From: Rhodocollybia butyracea
Taxonomy: Eukaryota > Basidiomycota > Agaricomycetes > Agaricales > Omphalotaceae
Assembly: GCA_015501585.1 (NCBI GenBank)
Contig: JADNRY010000016.1
Location: 124,001-188,000, forward strand
Direction of reading: 5' to 3'
Length of the DNA stretch: 64,000 bases
Shown in pieces: positions 1-10,605 of the stretch. The first letter of the stretch is position 1, and each line of letters begins with the position of its first letter. Both the position numbers and the translations under genes were made by a program. Below the pieces are notes generated by a model. That model was not told the DNA's origin, made no database searches, and saw only the letters and a list, made by a program, of their open reading frames with translations.

Positions 1-1290
1 TCTTTGCTGTCGCTGGACCCGTTCAGCATGTCAAAATCATCCCAGACCGCAACTATCAGCATGGAGGGCTCAACTATGGTTTCGTCGAATACATAGACAT
101 GCGTGCCGCAGAGACCGCTCTTCAGACTCTCAACGGTCGCAAGATTTTTGATACTGAAATTCGCGTTAACTGGGCTTATCAAGGTCAACAAAACAAGGAG
201 GATACGACTGGTCATTATCACGTATTTGTCGGTGATCTCAGTCCGGAGGTCAACGATGAAGTTCTTGCCAAGGCTTTTAGTGCTTTTGGTACTATGTCGG
301 ATGCTAGAGTCATGTGGGACATGAACTCGGGCAAATCTCGCGGTTATGGTTTCCTCGCTTTCCGCGACAAGACTGATGCCGAGCAGGCTATCGCCACAAT
401 GAACGGCGAATGGTTGGGTTCCCGCGCTATCCGTGTAAACTGGGCCAATCAGAAAACACAGGGTAGCCCTGCTGTTGGATCCCCTCCTCGTCCTACCGGT
501 GCAAGTCTCGGCAGCGCGCCTGCTCCAATTAACTTCCAGGGTGGTCCGCTTTCCTACGAGTCCGTCGTTCAGCAGACTCCTGCCTACAACACCACCGTTT
601 ACGTAGGCAACTTGGTGCCCTACTGCACGCAAGCCGACTTGATCCCCTTATTCCAGTCCATTGGCTATCTTTCTGAAATCCGTATGCAAGCTGACCGTGG
701 CTTTGCGTTTGTCAAGCTCGACACTCATGAGCACGCTGCGATGGCCATTGTTCAGCTTCAAGGTCAGATGGTGCACGGACGTTCTATCAAGTGCAGTTGG
801 GGCAAGGATAGAGCCGATGGCGCTGCTCCTACGCCCATCAGCCCAACTGCAGGTGCCGCCCCATACGGAAACATGGTATGTTACGGAATGTTCACACCAC
901 AGGATCGATGCTAATTCATTAACTTCCAGCCGATGTACGGCATGCCTCAGCCTAATACCTTTGGTCAATACGCGTATGGCGGTTATGGCGGTTTCCCGAA
1001 CCAGGCCGCGGGAACTCCTGGTGCTGGTGGCGCCGGTGGTATGCCCCAGCCAACTGGTGCTGGTGCTGGTCTTGGTCTTGCTCCCGGTGGTCAAGCTCCT
1101 GGCGCCGATGCGGGAGGTCAAGCTGGCCAAGCCCAATGGGCCGCCGATCCTTCTTCGTACTACTCTAATTACTGGGGAGGTGTGTATTCAAACTTTTTTC
1201 ATCTAGGTTCCTGAAATAATGTGTTTATTTCTAGGATATTACGGTCAGCAGGCAGGCCAACAACCAGACTCCCAGATGGCTGCTCCTTGA
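1..1290 (+). CDS. PUB1: Poly(A)/U-binding protein, PUB1/TIA-1 family (5' partial)
   Basis: The gene runs in from the left edge, so the first half of RRM1 and the start codon are missing. Exons end at 875 and 1179; the introns are 876-929 and 1180-1234, and the stop is at 1288-1290. Three RNA-recognition motifs are visible: the end of RRM1 (NYGFVEYIDM), RRM2 (RNP2 VFVGDLSPEV and RNP1 SRGYGFLAF) and RRM3 (RNP2 VYVGNLVPY and RNP1 RGFAFVKL). A Gly/Ala/Gln-rich, prion-like tail follows and ends after YYGQQAGQQ. This order is that of TIA-1/Pub1/Ngr1-like proteins, which bind U-rich and AU-rich mRNA and enter stress granules. Family assignment is secure; which paralogue it is cannot be settled without the N-terminus. 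Confidence 0.9.
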
Positions 1291-1813
1291 ATGAGATAAT
1301 ATTCCTGCTTTTCTAATTCTATTTCTGAAATGATTTGTTATCGTCCTATTACTCTTCCGATCGGCCTGTGTATTGCGCTTCGCCCTCTGCACTGATCTCG
1401 TGTATCATTTTTCGCATGCTCCGTACTAAAGTATTTTTTTCCTCTCCTCTCAGCTATCAAGATCTTCCTCCGATTCTCCGAGTTTCTTGTCTGCATGGTA
1501 TCAGGTCTCCCGTCGTCTTACATTCCATATCGACGCATTTTTATTATGTCTGTTGATTTTCGTTTCTCCTCTCCTCTTTTCCGTCTACCTGTGCCTATGC
1601 TTGTATTAGTGATTCTATCTTATTTTCTGTCTTCGTTCTTTCGTATATATCTTTTCTCGTCCATTCAAATTCTTTGTGGGCTTCTCACTCTTGTTGCACT
1701 AGTCTGACCGTCTCCATACACTTGTGATTTAAATCGAGGGTTTTGACCAGGCTGAAAAACGTTTGATTACAAGATGGGATATAGATACAAGGGTATATAA
1801 TGAACCTCTAGAA
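1291..1813. other. Convergent 3' intergenic region
   Basis: About 520 bp lie between the stop of the PUB1-like gene and the end of the convergent ATG16 gene. The stretch is rich in T and C and holds several short open frames without recognisable content. I see no RNA gene or repeat. It is probably 3' UTR of both neighbours. Confidence 0.5.
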
Positions 1814-1833
1814 TCACTCGTCCTCATCGATGA

Positions 1834-2805
1834 TTAACCATTCGGTGTCTGATCCGAGCGCCTCTGCATCGGAGAGGGTATCCCATCCTTCGTCTCTGCA
1901 GACGGGTCGCCCTCCTTCGCGTCCCCGTTTCCCGACACCGAGCCGCCATTTGCACTAGTATCTCCCGTAGCTGAACCGTCTCGCCAATTAAGTACTGCCT
2001 CATGCTTTGAACGCATGTCTTCATAAAACTCGTTGGCCTCGTTCATCTTGTTGGCTTCGGCCTGTTTAGCGTCAAGCCACCGCTGAAGCAACTTCGCATT
2101 GTCTCTGGTCAAAGTAGTATTTCGTTCTTCAATCTGGCCAAGCTCGAGCTGCAGAGTACTGATTTCGTCGTGGAGGATCTGATGAGGGGTGTTGAGAATT
2201 AATTTTGTTGGCCATGTTCATCAACGTACCTGAACTGTGCGATCCTTTTCGCTCATAAGCTCACTATGCTGCTCGACTTTTCTTCGTAGAACCGCAAGCT
2301 CGTCCTTTGACTTTCTTAGAGCTTCTGCGTCGACTCTCGATAGTTCTTCCTTTTCTCGGAGTGTTTCTGTCATTGCCAACAGACGTTGCGTGTTTTGGCC
2401 TTGAGTTTTGTAAACGCCGGCCATTTCATCGCGCATCGAGGATATCTGAGATTCGAGAGAGGCAATATACGCTGCGCGAACTGGGTTGCTGGAGGTGTAT
2501 TAGAATAAGATGGCGATGATTAGAATTGGCATACTCTTCGCCGCTGGTTCCTGCAACAAACACGGTTGAGCTGCTGGGATTAGCCTTGACAGAGCTCACA
2601 GCTCGCAGCAGTGAGGAATTTCGTTCCTTCAGGAGCTTTGTCTGCTGAGCCAGACGTCTGTCTGAGATACCAATGAGGACTGTATACGAAGATGTGCAGA
2701 AAATTGTGTCTTACATTGCTCGATAATGGCAGAATATGAAGACTCTTTTGCATTTCGTTCAGTGAGGCGTATACGAATGAGTTCTTGCCAGGCAGGCTCA
2801 GCCAT
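1834..2805 (-). CDS. ATG16: Autophagy protein 16
   Basis: Four exons: 2715-2805, 2535-2661, 2230-2488 and 1834-2178, giving 273 aa. The N-terminus has the Atg5-binding helix of Atg16 (WQELIRIRLTERNAKE at about residues 6-21). It is followed by a long coiled coil (KLLKERNSSLLRA, then SLESQISSMRDEM and LRRKVEQHSELMSEKD), which would dimerise the protein. The last exon has the conserved NAKLLQRWLDAKQAEANKMNEA stretch. Atg16 brings Atg12-Atg5 to the phagophore, where the complex lipidates Atg8. There is no WD40 domain, as in other fungi. The C-terminal 45 residues in this frame are low in complexity; an alternative splice into a third frame would give a different, acidic C-terminus with a stop at 1814-1816 (see findings). 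The start lies 81 bp from the divergent YPT7 start. Confidence 0.88.
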
Positions 2806-2886
2806 TTGGATTAACGCGGGGAGAGTGGAGGTAATTGACGGGAACACGGATGAGGTAATTTTAACTGCTTTATCTCTTACTACAAC

Positions 2887-3806
2887 ATGGGCCGCGTTCT
2901 TCTCAAGGTAAATTCTCTGAAATACTGTATTATTGATGCTGAAATACTGTACAGGTTATCATTCTAGGCGACAGCGGGTTAGTCCGTGTCATTTCGCTCG
3001 TAATGGGTCCTCACCACACCTTCACAGTGTCGGCAAGACTTCACTCATGAACCAGTATGTAAACAAACGGTTTAGCAACCAATATAAAGCCACTATCGGC
3101 GCAGACTTGTACGTTTTGTCAATTGCAGCAAATTGTTCGCTTGTTTATCGCTCTGTCTGTCCGCAGCCTGACGAAAGAGGTAATGGTGGACGACCGGCTT
3201 GTTACGATGCAGGTGCGCGGAACCTCTAATTTATTCGGTTGTTTAGTTATCAACTTGTCTATCAGCTTTGGGATACAGCAGGCCAAGAGCGATTCCAGTC
3301 GCTTGGTGTTGCCTTTTATCGTGGAGCGGATTGTTGTGTGCTAGTATACGACGTGAACAGCGCCAAGTCATTCGAAACTCTCGACAGTTGGCGAGACGAG
3401 TTCCTTATCCAGGCAAGTCCGCATGATCCGGAGAACTTCCCCTTCGTAGTGCTAGGGAACAAGATTGATGTGGAGGAGAACAAGAGACAGGTGCGTTTGT
3501 GATTTGTGCTTTTTGAAATTTGGCTAACTTGTATACAGGTCACCCAGAAACGGGCCATGACATGGTGTCAATCTAAGGGCAATATTCCGTACTTTGAAAC
3601 CTCTGCGAAAGAGGCTATCAATGTGGAGCAGGCCTTCCAGACAGTGGCGAAGAATGCGCTCACCCAAGAGGCAGAAGAGCAATTGTGAGGAGCATGTCTG
3701 TTCCCAGATTATCTATATTTCTGACTGCTTTCATAGGTATGTTGACTATCCTGACCCAATTCAGCTCGACTCGGAGAGCTCGCAAAGTTATGGATGCAAT
3801 TGCTAA
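2887..3806 (+). CDS. YPT7: Rab7-type small GTPase Ypt7
   Basis: Seven exons (2887-2907, 2955-2977, 3028-3108, 3167-3212, 3266-3490, 3539-3684, 3737-3806) encode 203 aa. All nucleotide-binding motifs are visible: G1 GDSGVGKTS, split by introns; effector loop [10 protein letters not shown]3 [10 protein letters not shown]4 NKID; and G5 ETSAKE. The Rab7-specific segment [14 protein letters not shown] and the C-terminal CNC double-prenylation motif are present. Ypt7/Rab7 drives fusion of late endosomes and autophagosomes with the vacuole through the HOPS complex. The first coding exon is only 21 nt. The gene is divergent from ATG16 with 81 bp between start codons, so the two may share a promoter. 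Confidence 0.95.
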
Positions 3807-4042
3807 GGAGCTGCGGATGGTTTTTTAACGACTTATTTAACGAATTCTTTGTGTGTTTGCAAGGACCACATATTACTGTGTATCCCCCTTTCTTTGTTTC
3901 TTTCTATGCATCGACGTTCTTCTTTCTCTATCTGTCTACATATAGTCTATTCATAATGCCACGGAGATTAGCGGGATGACGCATTTTGGAAGAAATTTGA
4001 AAGTCATAAGCGAAGTCATAAGTAACTCTGATACCAACTACC

Positions 4043-4869
4043 ATGTCTCATCATCCACCAAACCCGCCTATTATCCATTCTTTTGCTACGACGGAGGTCA
4101 TGGTTTCCTCTCTGGCTTCTTTCATCATCAAAGCTCAGAAGGACTCCATTGACAAGAAAGGCAGATTTACTGTTGCCCTTTCTGGCGGCTCTCTTCCAAA
4201 GCAACTCAGTGGTCTCATTGGTAATCCTGCTGTAAAATGGGACAAGTGGCAAGTAAATTTTTGTTCATAAATTACCCCATACTAACAGCGACTTCCAGGC
4301 AAGTATTCTATGCCGACGAACGCGTCGTTCCGCTCACAGATCCTGATTCCAATCACTTCTTATGCTCAAACGAGCTATTCAATAAAGTTCCGATTCCCAA
4401 AGAAAACATCCGCACCATCGACATTGCTCTCCTCGATGACCTCGAAGAGCTTTCTGACGCCTACGAGAAGGAACTCATCAAAGAGTTTGCCCAGAAAGAC
4501 TCTGCTCGGTTCCCTGTCTTTGATCTTATTCTCCTTGGTATGGGCCCAGACGGTCATACAGCGTCGCTATTCCCTGGTCACGAACTTTTGGCCGAAGAAG
4601 ACCGATGGGTGGCGTATATCGAGGACTCACCCAAACCTCCGTCTAAACGAATCACTTTAACATACCCAGTTATTAACCATGCAGCAAGAGTTGTCTTCGT
4701 CGCTGCTGGAGCTGCAAAGGCGGATATCCTGTGCACGGTTCTGGATCATCCCGAGCAAGGCTTGCCAGCGTCGAGAGTCAAGCCAGCGCACCCAGGACAA
4801 CTATTCTGGTTTGTCGACCAGCCTGCTGCTGCCAAGTTACAGGTATCGTCAGATGAATTTAAGCTCTAA
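4043..4869 (+). CDS. SOL3: 6-phosphogluconolactonase
   Basis: Two exons, 4043-4248 and 4299-4869, give 258 aa, normal for the SOL/DevB family. The conserved FYADERVVP and LLGMGPDGHTASLFPGH motifs are present; the second carries the catalytic His region. The enzyme hydrolyses 6-phosphogluconolactone to 6-phosphogluconate in the oxidative pentose phosphate pathway. The intron must start with GC: only the donor GCAAGT at 4249 restores the DKWQVFYADE reading, since a GT at 4254 leaves the wrong phase. A CTAAC branch-site-like sequence lies at 4282-4286. GND1, the next enzyme of the pathway, lies about 17 kb downstream on the other strand. Confidence 0.93.
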
Positions 4870-5355
4870 TGCGCAGGAAAGAAGGGAAGAAAGCAATCGA
4901 AGAAGTTTTGTATATTTTATCTCTATGGTTTATTACGGTACTCCATCGCCTCCAAAATCTATCTGCTAGTAGAATGAACTTGCGAGTGTTTTCATCGTAA
5001 CCGCAGCGCGTTTTTGTTTTCAATTCCAAGTGCCACGCTTGGGAGATATTAGCACGCGCTTTCCCCATGCACGTTCACGTTGGTTCTCAAGTGCTAAGCA
5101 AGAGGTTTGGATTTCTGCATCTTTGTGAAGAAACTTTTTGATGTATAATGCACAGCAAGGACCCCAATTTCTGATTAAGGATGAGGCAGTAATGTCCTTT
5201 CATATGTTAAAGATTTCTGTGCTTTTTATTCGAAGCAGATTAACATGAGTCATGACAACAGTCTCAACAGCTATGTCCTGCGAATAACCGTCCAATCTTC
5301 GGCGGTGTACACTAACGATAGATAAAGGTCCATCTTTAGTCTTTAGCACTATAGG
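4870..5355. other. Intergenic region upstream of the VIT/VWA gene
   Basis: About 490 bp separate two genes in the same orientation. I see no supported coding exon, RNA gene or repeat. Only very short frames occur. It presumably holds the 3' UTR of the lactonase gene and the promoter of the VIT/VWA gene. Confidence 0.5.
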
Positions 5356-8300
5356 ATGGCTCCCTTTTGCAGGCTATTCGCTCCCTCTACCACCCTTGTC
5401 CTCGATGCATGTTCAGTGGAAGTCTTCATCGCTGATGTTCATGCCTCAGTTACCCTATCCCAACGGTTCACCAACCCGAACGGACTCACTCTCAATGCAA
5501 CGTATGCCTTTGGACTCTTATCTGGCGTTGCGGTTTGTGGGTTTGAAATGATCAGAAACGACGGCACACGGATTGAAGGAATTGCGCAAAGTAAGGAAGA
5601 CGCGATCCGAGAGTTTCGTCAAGTTCTTGCGGAAGGGAAGACTGCCAGTTGGGCCAAGAACAAACACACGATGGTATGCGAATTTATTCACGGAATTTGT
5701 GGTTCTTAAATTTCTCCAGTTTTCTCGATCAGCGTCGGAAACATAGGCGCATACGAGACAGTCACTATCAACCTGAGATTCGTTCAAGCTCTGACTGACG
5801 ACGAATATAATGATCAAGTCAAATTCATTTTTCCCTGTGTATATGCACAACGATATGGAAGCGCTCCTAGTTCCATAGCTAGTTCAGCGCCTAGTATAGC
5901 TCAACCATTCCGTATGAACGTTACCATTCAGCAAGCCAGTCCTATCAAGAGTGTTTCTTGCCCTTCTGGACACCCCATCAACTTCTCCGTCCCATCCAGG
6001 GATGGCACTTTAGCTAAAGTCTCATTGAAGCACCATGGGTTCCTTACACAGGATGTCATACTTGTCATGACTGCTGAAAACCTGGACTCTCCTCGATGCT
6101 TCATCGAGTCCCATCCATCTTCAGATCACGCCACAACGGCATTGGCGCTGACTTTTGTTCCCCGGTTCGAAATTCCAGATGTGGATCCAGGAATGGAGTA
6201 TATTTTTATGATTGACCGTAGCGGAAGCATGGCTGGATCAAGAATTCGTCTGGTGAAGAATGCCTTGGTTGTCCTGCTACGAAGTCTTCCGACCAAGGGT
6301 ACCATTTTCAACCTCGTTTCGTTCGGCACACACACGACGACGTTGTGGCCCCGAAGCTGGGATTATTCTCAGTTTTCTGTTGATTTAGCTACACAGTATG
6401 TCGAGTGAGTGTTTCATAGCTCTCTCTTAGCTTGATCTGATCGTCTTTGACAGTGACATGGAAGCGGACTACGGAGGCACTGAAATCCCATCTGCCCTCC
6501 GAACTGTCTTTTCATCCCTCCGAAAATCCCTCAATCATCCAGCTGCCGTTTTTCTTTTAACAGATGGTAGCTCGTGGGAAGTATCTGACTGCGTTTCGGC
6601 TGTTACTGCCGCCGTCCACCAATCCAAGGACGCGGAAAAGCCTTTCTTAAGGGTCTTCACTGTTGGCATCGGTGCCGGTGCTTCGACAGATATGTGTGAT
6701 AGCATCGCTAGGGCTGGTGGGGGGACATCAGTCTATGTGCAGGACGGGGAGGAAATAATAGGCAAGTGCGCGAGATTAGTGAGAGCGGCACGAACACCTC
6801 CCATACATATTGAGGTGGAATGGATAGGGATAGAAGAGAATAAGAGCCATTTCACCAAAGAGGTTCTTGAAATGTATGGGAAGACGGAGGATTTTGATGC
6901 CATAGACGACAATGGTGATGCGAAAAGCAACGCCGAAACTATAGTGGAGAACCCTGTATCTCTCCCTATCAACCTCTTCCAGTCCAGTGCTGTCGATCTC
7001 ATGCGTGGAACTGGTCCTCCCGATGAACATATCCATCCTCCTCCTCCTACCATCCAACAAGCGCCGCACACCATGCCGAGGCTGTATCCAGGGACCCGAA
7101 CTCAAATATATGCTATCTTGAAAAGTGGTTCCGCTGATTTTTTAAACTTGAAGGGAGGAGGCGGTAGTAATGCAATCCCCAAGTTTATCAAAATACGAGG
7201 ATGGATGGGGATGACTGGGTTACCAGTCGAACTGGAGGTTCCTGTTACAAAGTTGATGAACCCTCTTTCTGCCCTATCTTCAACGTCGTCCTCAGGTATA
7301 TCGAAATTATTCTCGTCGTCTCGCATCCAATCCAAGGCTCAAGCTGAGGCACCACTTCTTCCTTTTCTCCATGTCCTTGCGGCCAAGGCTCTAATAGCGG
7401 ATCTTCAGGACGGAAAGCACAGATTTTCAAATTCTGTATCTGAGTCCGGTGCATTCAATAGAAACCTGTTCTGTAAGAAAGAAATAATCAGGCTCGGTAC
7501 AGCGTATGGTCTCACCAGCGAACATACGAGCTTCATCGCCGCAGATCACTCGCGAAGAATGTTTTCGGTCTCGCAGCAATCTCATGGCGCGAAAATAGCG
7601 CCTTTGAAAGTTTCCCATATGATTAGCTCTAATGCATCTTCTATGAGCAGAAGGGGTTCCGAGTTTACTTCCCCTGCATATGACTATCTGAGAAACCCCT
7701 TGCGTTCTGGAATGCCAGTTTCATTTTCTGGTTATCATGATCCTACTATCGAGGATTGCGATCCAGCTCAGCATGACCCAGAAATGTATTCAGCAAATTG
7801 CGTTCACTCTACGGTAGAGCCGCCTAACCCTGCGAGCAAAAACCTCAATGCACCATTCCAATCCCGGTCGCTTATATCTTCCCGACTCCGGCCCCAGTCG
7901 CTGTCCATTTCATCCCTTCCAACTAGAGCGTCAACTTCCCCGTTCCGACGCATGTCGCTTTCCCTTTCGACCAAGGCCAAAGATTATTAATCTCCAAAGA
8001 TACTCCTGTAACATCTCTCCCTATCTCGCCCAGCACAGGGCGGGTGGTCTCGCAGCCGATCTCCACCACTGTTGAAACCCCTTTGGCCACTTCCTCTGCC
8101 AAGACAAGTACACCGCCGATGACGCCAGGTGAGCGTTTAGCCGCGGTTGCGCGCCTTCAGCGATACGATGGAGGGTTCGTCTGGAGCAGAATCTTATTTC
8201 GTACTCTGGGTCTTAACCTTGCTGATCCTGACGTCTTCAAAAGTCAGTTGAACGCCGAGGGCATTGCGGAAGATACTGCTGCCACTGTACTAGCGTGGAT

Positions 8301-8424
8301 GTGGTTGGAAATAAATGGAGGAGAAGATGGGTCTGATATGGCGAGAAAAGCAGGACAGTGGTTGGGATCGAACAGAGAAACCTTGAAGAAGCAACTGTCT
8401 GCCATCACTCCATTATCGTGGTAG
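5356..8424 (+). CDS. VIT and von Willebrand factor A domain protein
   Basis: A large protein of about 955 aa in the model 5356-5647, 5720-6404, 6454-7953 and 8034-8424. The N-terminus is a VIT domain (vault protein/inter-alpha-trypsin type; FSISVGNIGAYETVTI at its core). A VWA domain follows, with the metal-binding MIDAS motif DRSGSMAG at about residue 285 and the FLLTDGSS strand. A Ser-rich linker and a C-terminal domain with the family motif ARLQRYDGGF close the protein. Fungal VIT/VWA proteins are widespread and of unknown function; the architecture resembles the non-catalytic part of PARP4. The second intron (6405-6453) is regular. The first and third need weak donors (GTTGGG at 5648, GTCGCT at 7954), so those junctions are provisional. 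A recent frameshift cannot be excluded. Confidence 0.8.
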
Positions 8425-9058
8425 TCTGAATGGTTCTTCTGCTAGATAGTTAATGCCCAGAAATCAATCCCCAATTTGAATAAATCTCATCTCAAATTCA
8501 AGTCCAGTGTTCATCGAGCGTTCATCCATGGATATGCTAAACACGACAAAACACAAGGGTACAAATGGTAGTAGTTAGTAAAAAGACAGAGTAGCTGTTC
8601 AAACTGCACACTATGACTTGTTCTCTTCAGGAGCAAAGCTCCTTGCTCAATTGACCTTAAAATCAGCGTCAATGAACTGAGCGGGGTCACCAGTGTATAC
8701 CGTCAAGACATTTTGTAGCTTTGTGATTCCAGCTAGTGCGTCGGCAATCCGGAAGTTACCTGAGATATGATACCAATATCTAGTAAATCGGAGAGATGTC
8801 GCTAAAGCCCTCTTCATATTTATCATATTCTACCGACTCTGCATAGTCTAATCCGTGATGGGGAATAACCGACGAGGAAAGTGATTGCATTCAGTCCCAG
8901 GCTAGCTTAATGTTCATTAACTCTTACAACATACCCTTCTTGTTATTCCAATCGAATAAGTGTACTACTGATTAACATCATGCCGAGTATGCGTAGGAAT
9001 ATGGGCACCCCTTTCTCCCAAGTATGCTTGTCAGAAGACTCTTAGTACTTGACCTTCA
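8425..9058. other. Intergenic region with one short open frame
   Basis: A 630-bp stretch between convergent genes. It holds one coding-like frame on the minus strand (8647-8826, listed separately) and nothing else I can support. Confidence 0.4.
8647..8826 (-). CDS. Short open reading frame, 59 codons, unknown
   Basis: The frame runs from a Met at 8826 to TGA at 8647-8649. It contains YWYHISGNFRIADALAG and VYTGDPAQFIDADF, which look like real protein rather than chance sequence. There is a second in-frame Met four codons in. An in-frame stop lies just upstream of the first Met, so this is either a tiny gene or the last exon of a larger one whose other exons I cannot find. No family recognised. 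It could also be a decayed fragment. Confidence 0.3.
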   Translation of the reverse strand: MINMKRALATSLRFTRYWYHISGNFRIADALAGITKLQNVLTVYTGDPAQFIDADFKVN

Positions 9059-9902
9059 TTAGTCACTGATGCCTAGATTCAGCGAAACGTTATTGGTTGA
9101 GAAGAAGTAAAGTTTTTGAATCATACCATCTTCGCTATGGCGATGTACTATCGGCGTAGATTTCTTGGGAGATGTACGCGATTTAGTACCCGTGGGAGCA
9201 GACTGGCTTGTCGACAGCGTTGAAGAAGATTTGGAGAGTGCACAAGCACTACCAGTGATATCTCTAGCACATGCTCTACGCGTCCCTGCATCCATCTTGG
9301 CCTTCACAGCTGCAGAATGAGTGTCATGATAGTCCTTGAATTTTTTTGCATCAGGACCAGAAATGTATCCTGCTACACCGAGCCGACGAGCAGTTTCCGT
9401 CGCGAAATCGAAACAATTGTTGAAATCCCCCGATGTTACCTGGTCTCGCATTGCCCCTGGGACGCCACGAGCCACATTGAGAACGGCTTCGCTGAGAATT
9501 GTGTCGGTCGTTTCGCCCTTGCTTGGAATGATAGTGGCTTTGATGGGCATTTTGGACTCGTCGCGGTCGACATCTCGTGTTTCAAAGACCATACATTTGC
9601 CCTTTTCTAGATCCTTTTCGTCACCGATAAGGTGCTCAAATGCATGGCCTTCAGCTTGAGTGTTCGCGCCCAGCAAGACCAAAGCAAAGTGCCAACGTTC
9701 GGTATTTTTCTTAGTCTCTCGCAAAGCTAATTCGAGATTAGTCGCTGGAAGAGCATCCGCCAAACAATGGTCATGAGTTTATGAGTTTCCAGCAGGGAGA
9801 GGACTAACCTCGGTTATTGAGCCTTTGAATGGGATTGGCAGGAGTGAGACTGCCTAGCACTGTCAGAATGGTTAACAGGAGTATCGCCTTGAAGGAAGTC
9901 AT
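9059..9902 (-). CDS. Secreted protein of unknown function, possible permuted NlpC/P60-type fold
   Basis: Exon 1 (9809-9902) encodes a clear signal peptide (hydrophobic core ILLLTILTVLGSL, then PANP). Exon 2 is 9127-9744. A last small exon (9059-9072) follows a 54-nt intron that is also open in frame, so retention adds 18 residues. The spliced product is 241 aa. The mature part has WHFALVLLGA near the start and NNCFDFATETARRLG near the middle. A His in an H-x-A-L strand followed by an N-C motif is the order seen in circularly permuted NlpC/P60-like (LRAT/PPPDE-type) folds; this is a motif-level guess only. The C-terminus is Ser/Thr-rich and basic (KSRTSPKKSTP). A TATA-like box lies 235 bp upstream. 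Confidence 0.65.
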
Positions 9903-10605
9903 AGCTTCTAGACCAAAGTTAAGTAATGGAACGGATAGTGCACTGACAATAATCTGCGGCGGGAGGTCAGCGCATGAATCAAGGAAGGTCGTTACTAACC
10001 TTCGAGTTACAACAAAGATGAGAATAAGGGTATTGAAATTGGACTAGACATATTGAAGAGTAAGTAGGGTATCTTGAGACGGTTACAAGATAATACTGAC
10101 CGGCCAGCGTGAAGAACTTATATCCCCGTCGGCCCACTTATATACCTTGGAATGCCATACCAATGCACGACAATTTTGTGCTGATGTTTTCTCAGATTGC
10201 CGCATCCAGTACCAGCTACTTACCGATGTTACACTATCAACCCAACACACCCATCTGATGTTCTAGGGCATCCCGATGTTCGTGTACTGCTTTGGTATTT
10301 TCAGAGCGTGCGCTGGTGTTCTCGGCCCTGGTGTTCTCGGATCGCGCTTGTGCATTTTCAGATTCTTCCCAGGGGAATAGTGGCTGTAGAGATTCGCTGC
10401 TTTGAACTGTTAATGTTCAGAAGATATCCTGCCAGCGGATGTACAGAGCAGTGACTTTTGTAGACCACTTATACAATCAGATCACGAGCAAGAGATCCAC
10501 GCATCAGATCAACCAATCTTCATCTTCAAGCTTTCAAGGTCGAGCTGTAGCGACAAAGTGAAGCGATATTATTTTCGGGATTACAGGTTCGAATAATCAT
10601 CCAAA
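9903..10605. other. Intergenic region
   Basis: About 700 bp between the secreted-protein gene start and the end of the F-box-like gene. Apart from the TATA-like box at 10137-10144 I see no supported feature. The open frames here have no recognisable content. Confidence 0.45.
10137..10144 (-). promoter_or_regulatory. TATA-like box
   Basis: The minus strand reads TATATAAG here, 235 bp upstream of the start codon of the secreted-protein gene at 9902. The distance fits a promoter with a longer 5' UTR. Sequence match only. Confidence 0.35.

Noticed and set aside
661..1206. 181-codon frame on the plus strand and 162-codon frame on the minus strand
   Set aside because: Both overlap the third RRM and glycine-rich tail of the PUB1-like gene in other frames and are shadows.
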